From: Lycorma delicatula | Taxonomy: Eukaryota; Arthropoda; Insecta; Hemiptera; Fulgoridae | DNA length: 64,000 nt | Reading direction: 5' to 3' | Assembly (NCBI RefSeq): GCF_047948215.1 | Contig: NC_134455.1 | Location: forward strand, 164,530,575-164,594,574 | Shown here: in pieces, positions 60,083 to 64,000 of the stretch | Layout: every line of letters starts with the position of its first letter | Numbering within the stretch: position 1 is the first letter of the stretch | Notes under the pieces: generated by a model | What the model was told of the DNA's origin: nothing | Seen by the model: only the letters and a program-made list of their open reading frames with translations | The model's database searches: none | Position numbers and translations under genes: made by a program

Positions 60083-61232
60083 AAGTGGATTCCAGGTAAT
60101 CGGACCACTTCAGAACATATGATCCTATTAAACTGCTGGCCCTATTAAGCGATGAAACGAAAATTGAGTAGATACATATATGTATGTACAAATATAGTAC
60201 AGTACTTAACACACATTATAATTATTTAACTTATTATTCAGAATTTTATTTCTAAAACAGTATTACAGTTGCATTAACATATTATTAAAAAGTTATTAAA
60301 TTAATTTTGTAGTGTTTAAACATTAATAAAAAAAAACAAAGTTTGATAAACAAAATAGAGGTACAAATCAAAATATTAACGGCTTTTATGAGCAATAAAA
60401 TACAAATATATATACTTTTTTCTTACTTTGTCTTTGTCTTACTGGGTTAAAGTTTAAAAAAAATTGCCTTTTTTGCCCTATCGTCTCCATTCATTACTTA
60501 GCATTCTACAATTTGGCACAGACTCTCATTTCTACTAGCGGGTATTCTTCATCTACTGCTTTCTTGCATAAAATTCTGACAAGATTCGTCGATGAATTTC
60601 TTTGCATCTTATGTAGATACGCGTTTGACTTCGGTTTCGACTTCATCTTCAACTTCGTCCAGTTTTTGAGCAATCTTTTAAATTATTTCATCATTGCCGG
60701 TTTCATTTTCATCGTAGCATTCAGTGTTTTTTCTCGATTTTCAAGAACTTTTTAAAATCTCAAACCTGCTGCTGCAAAAATGTGTTAGCATCATCTTCGG
60801 TAACGACTTTAAACGACATTTATTGAAGCAATTTCTGATTGTGCTACTTTTTACTGCCTCCGAATTATCGGCTAAGAAGTGAATTGCCTGCGGCAACAAA
60901 TTGACACGAGCATTGGCGTCTTTAGCTGTAGCGGTAGAAGTTAACATATTTCTTTCAAATGTTTTCTTGATTTAGGAGAAGCTACCTCTCTCTGTATAAC
61001 GTTTAAACACGGTTAAACGACTTACGTCACTAATAAAATTGCGTTATTTTATGAGTAAAATAATGAAATATACGGACTAGTGGCTCTGTGACTGTTATGA
61101 GCAGCGTTTTGGGCCGTTAAAGTGGCGTAATTTTACGTGAATTATACCTAACAATGTTTCTGTTTTTACAAAACTCCCCCAATTAAACAGGTGCCTCGAA
61201 TAAACGGTGGTCCTATTAACTGAAATTCACTG
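60083..61232 (-). mobile_element. pogo/Tigger-like DNA transposon remnant
   Basis: Inverted ends: the right end reads inward CAGTGAATTTCAGTTAATAG then GACCACCG, and the left end AAGTGGATTCCAGGTAATCG then GACCACTT, each beside a TA dinucleotide consistent with pogo-like TA target duplication (60081-60082 and 61233-61234). The length, about 1.15 kb, is too short for a complete transposase gene. The minus-strand coding remnant lies at 60741-60947. Confidence 0.8.
60741..60947 (-). pseudogene. pogo/Tigger-like transposase C-terminal remnant
   Basis: Encodes NLLPQAIHFLADNSEAV then KSSTIRNCFNKCRLKSLP. The segment where a helix (A-I-x-F-x-x-x-A-W) is followed by x-x-T-I-x-N-C-F-x-x-x-G-F is typical of the C-terminal end of DDE_1 transposases of the Tigger group. 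All catalytic residues lie upstream in that family and are deleted here. After the frameshift, acidic frames continue to about 60500. The plus-strand ORF at 60513-60755 is its shadow. Confidence 0.65.
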
Positions 61233-61234
61233 TA

Positions 61235-62254
61235 ATGAGATTAAGAATTTTAATTGATGATTAAAAATGTTATATTTATGATTTACTTGTTAAACGAATA
61301 GCCGCCTAACTGTAAACTAACACTAACTATAGGAACTGTGTGTGCAGATATACTAAAGAAAGCAGACAGACCCACACACTCGTATTGTAGACAACAATGT
61401 CGTATTGCTGTGGGTGTGTTTACAAAATAATAATCATTAGTTATTTAGAATCTGAAATTTACTGGCACTAATCTGCGTGTTACCTACTGAAAGGGATGTT
61501 GAAATAGTTATCTTCGTAATATTAATACTTCACCCTTTTCTCAGGAATTAGCTTATTTATTTACTTAACATTTTTGCTGCACGTTTTTTATTATATTTAT
61601 AACTTCAGATAAAAGGATTTTTTGATATAATAATTTATAATTAAAAACATTTTTTTTCTTCGTTGAAGTTTGGTAGCTCCCAAAATTATTATATAAAAGG
61701 TTACCTTCAAAGCAGTTAATTCAAAAAATTACCCTTCAATATTTGTATTTTTATGCAATAACTAAGTACTGCGAATTAAGCCAATATCGCTTGATTTTTA
61801 TGAGATAACAGGGTTTTACCTTCAGATTTTGGGAAAATCTGATACTATTTTATATTATATTATTTTATTAAATGTATTCCATCTCTGTATGATGGGTTGC
61901 CTGGATCTTCTAAAGTTTAGAAGAATCTTCTTCTAATCGTCTTCAAGTCTTCTTTTCTTTTTTCATTTTTTAACTAGATTTTTTTTGTTGAGAATTTCGA
62001 TTACCCTTAGTCACTCAATGGTGTGCGATACTTTTCCAGATATAGGATTGTATTAGCACAGTTCATCCTACATTTTATATTTATTTAATTTATATATTTT
62101 TTAAACATAGACCTGATTGTAATAGCTGATTGAAAGAGAATATAAAAAACACTAAATTTTAGTCAGCAGAAAATTCACAAACATTGTTTTGAGTAACCTT
62201 GACCAAATAATATTACTTAATGATGCGTTATGTGTAAACATCTTTTTATTTTAT
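61235..62254. other. AT-rich non-coding stretch
   Basis: No gene. A short partly inverted patch (CCCACACACTCGTATTG, then CGTATTGCTGTGGGTGTG) lies at about 61371-61421. Confidence 0.45.
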
Positions 62255-62270
62255 AGATCTCAAAGAGAAA

Positions 62271-62555
62271 CCCATCGGGTTGGTCTAGTGGTGAACGCAT
62301 TTTCGCAAATCAGCTGATTTTGAAGTCAACAGTTCTAACGTTCAAATCCTAGTAAAGGTAGTTATTTTTATACGGGTTTGAATACTAGGTCGTTGATACC
62401 GGTGTTCTTCGGTGTTTGGGTTTCATTTAACCACACATCTCAGAAATGGTTGACCTGAGACTGTACAAGACTACTCTCGTACATATCATCCTCATTCATC
62501 CTCTGAACTAATCCCTGATATGGTGATTCCCGGAGGCTAAACAGGAAAAAGAAAA
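62271..62555 (+). mobile_element. tRNA-derived SINE, family 2, copy 3
   Basis: Starts CCCATCGGGTTGGTCTAGTG with A box, then GTTCAAATCCTAG as B box, TTATACGGGTTTGAATACTA, AACCACACATCTCAGAAATG and the tail CATCCTCTGAACTAATCCCT, GATTCCCGGAGGCTAAACAG. An exact 16-bp TSD, AGATCTCAAAGAGAAA, flanks it (62255-62270 and 62556-62571). The perfect TSD marks this as one of the youngest insertions in the window. Confidence 0.93.
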
Positions 62556-62571
62556 AGATCTCAAAGAGAAA

Positions 62572-63124
62572 AAATCTCATTTCATTCCCCCTTAAAACGG
62601 AGTATGATTACCATGGGCGAATATGTCTATTGTAATAATATTGTGTTATTGGCAGTTTTACAATTTTTAAATAAAGAATAGACATCCTTTACTATTCTAT
62701 TATTTGTATGGAAATTACATTAGGCTTGTTACGTTTTTTTACGAACGATTTTTTTTACTGAAAAAGAGCAAGATATGAACAGACATATAAAACCAGTGTG
62801 GGCTAGGCCATTGTTTTCATACGTACTGGAGAACCTCAGTGGCAAACATTCTCTTTTTTACATTTTCTTCCTTCTCTTTTTGTGAGAAAATTTCGCAAGT
62901 ATAATTTTAAGTTCATTATTTTTCTAAATGTTGTAATCGTTCAAATCAAACAAGCTTGAAAACAAACAATTTTTAAATCCCTAAAATTACTTTTGTTTTC
63001 TTTTTTTATCGGAAGTTTAATTACTTACGTTGCAATTTAAGTGTACACTTATTCAAAATCTAACCACTGTATTATTCTGATAAATAAGTGATCATGGTTC
63101 AATAACCTTGACAATAAGCGCCGG
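62572..63124. other. AT-rich spacer
   Basis: No gene or element is recognised. Confidence 0.5.
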
Positions 63125-63595
63125 CTAGTTCATGCCATCATCTTCCTTCTAACAATCTATGGATGTGAAAGTGGGAACCTGAAGAGGGAAGATGAAGGAT
63201 TGATACTTTGGAACTATGGTGCTGTAGAAGAATGCTGCCAATACTATGGACAGCCAAAATTACCAACAGGGCAGTTTTGGAGAGGGTCAAACCAGCCATG
63301 ACCCTTGAAGTCAAAGTACTTCGGTTCAAGCTCTCGTACTTCGGACATGTCATGCGATCAACTTTATTCGTAAAGTCAATGATGCTGTGTATGGTCAGCG
63401 GCAAAAGGAAACCTGGCCGCACAAGGACCCGTTGGTTTGCCATCAAAGCTGATACAGGCATGGTCATGAACAACTGAAAGAAGCAGTCAGTGACAGAAAC
63501 GGATGGCGAAAACTTGTCCATAGAATCGCCGAGGATCGGACACGACTGAACAGATGGCAACAACAGCGGTGTAAGTATTGTACAGAAGTTAGATC
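63125..63595 (+). pseudogene. LINE reverse transcriptase C-terminal fragment
   Basis: The plus strand reads TIYGCESGNL, ELWCCRRMLPILWTAKITNR, FKLSYFGHVMRS, MVSGKRKPGRTRTRW and, after a frameshift, LKEAVSDRNGWRKLVHRIAE then DRTRLNRWQ. This is the C-terminal tail (G-x-E-x-W, W-C-x-R-R-M, L-x-Y-F-G-H, G-x-R-x-R-G-R-P-x-x-R-W) of endonuclease/reverse transcriptase LINEs. It differs from the tail of the RTE-like LINE above, so it is another family. Truncated upstream and frameshifted. The minus ORF at 63138-63563 is a shadow. Confidence 0.8.
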
Positions 63596-64000
63596 AAAAT
63601 CCATTCAAATTTACACTAGTCAAAAAATACTTATTGCCTAGAAATACGTATAAACTGGCACATTTTTATGTAAAATAATTTCACAACTATAATGATATCA
63701 GGTTCAGTTGAAAACTGAAAAACATCTTTAATAATTTTGTATCCTACTGCAACTGATTCGTTTCTATTATTTATTTTTTTAAATGTCTATACGCACACTT
63801 GTGTTTATAACATTGTTTTTATTTATGTAAACTGGATATTTTTGTTGTTAGTGGTTCAGATACTGTTGTATGAATGAACTGTAGAATCCTATGTCGGTTA
63901 TGGATTGTCGACAAGAGGAAATTGAGATCTGTGGTATTACGTAATATAAAATGAGGACAGCGATTGCTGTCAACCGTAATAATTCGTATCGCAGTTAAAC
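63596..64000. other. AT-rich non-coding stretch
   Basis: No gene or element is recognised to the end of the window. Confidence 0.5.

Noticed and set aside
63138..63563. 141-codon minus-strand ORF
   Set aside because: Antisense shadow of the plus-strand LINE reverse transcriptase tail, which shows conserved motifs.

Overview
The window looks like nuclear DNA of an insect. It is strongly AT-rich, has large non-coding stretches, and carries relics of mariner, Mutator-like, pogo and hAT transposons, non-LTR retrotransposons (LINEs) and two tRNA-derived SINE families. A large-genome group such as Hemiptera fits, but no host gene here fixes the order or species. I found no intact host protein-coding gene, true tRNA, rRNA or CRISPR array. 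Almost every recognisable protein is a decayed transposable-element (TE) gene.

Layout. 1.7-4.6 kb: an old element with diverged inverted ends, holding a frameshifted copy of an uncharacterised RNase H-like protein family and a deleted mariner. 6.2-8.4 kb: a C-rich, G-poor block of unknown identity. 8.9-10.9 kb: a SINE with target-site duplication (TSD), then a Mutator-like transposase pseudogene. 12.7-17.9 kb (minus): an RTE-like LINE interrupted in its endonuclease by a 1.94-kb element with an 8-bp TSD, roughly 420-bp inverted ends, a 144-bp array and a second relic of the same uncharacterised family. 17.9-33.3 kb: few recognisable TEs; it starts with a CpG-rich segment ending in a consensus 5' splice site (19.0-19.5 kb) and also holds a compact TATA-containing segment (31.2-31.4 kb). 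34.1-34.7 kb (minus): a coiled-coil plus cysteine-rich relic, possibly Helitron-derived. 37.9-42.3 kb: SINE copies, a weak TE candidate, and a 479-bp foldback element inside one of two tandem host repeats, the neighbour giving the empty site. 48.1-50.8 kb: LINE, SINEs and a jerky/pogo-like fragment. 53.8-57.1 kb (minus): a 5'-truncated LINE with RNase H. 57.2-57.6 kb: a hAT MITE and a SINE. 60.1-61.2 kb: a pogo/Tigger-like element. 62.3-63.6 kb: a SINE with 16-bp TSD and a LINE 3' fragment.

The most interesting points are (i) the same uncharacterised protein family in two separate inverted-repeat elements with unrelated ends, which makes it a candidate transposase or recurrent cargo; (ii) the two SINE families sharing one 3' tail, which implies one unseen LINE partner; (iii) the foldback insertion with its empty site next door; and (iv) the promoter/first-exon candidate at the edge of a TE-poor region. 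No gene network can be reconstructed; the features are related mainly by nesting of mobile elements.
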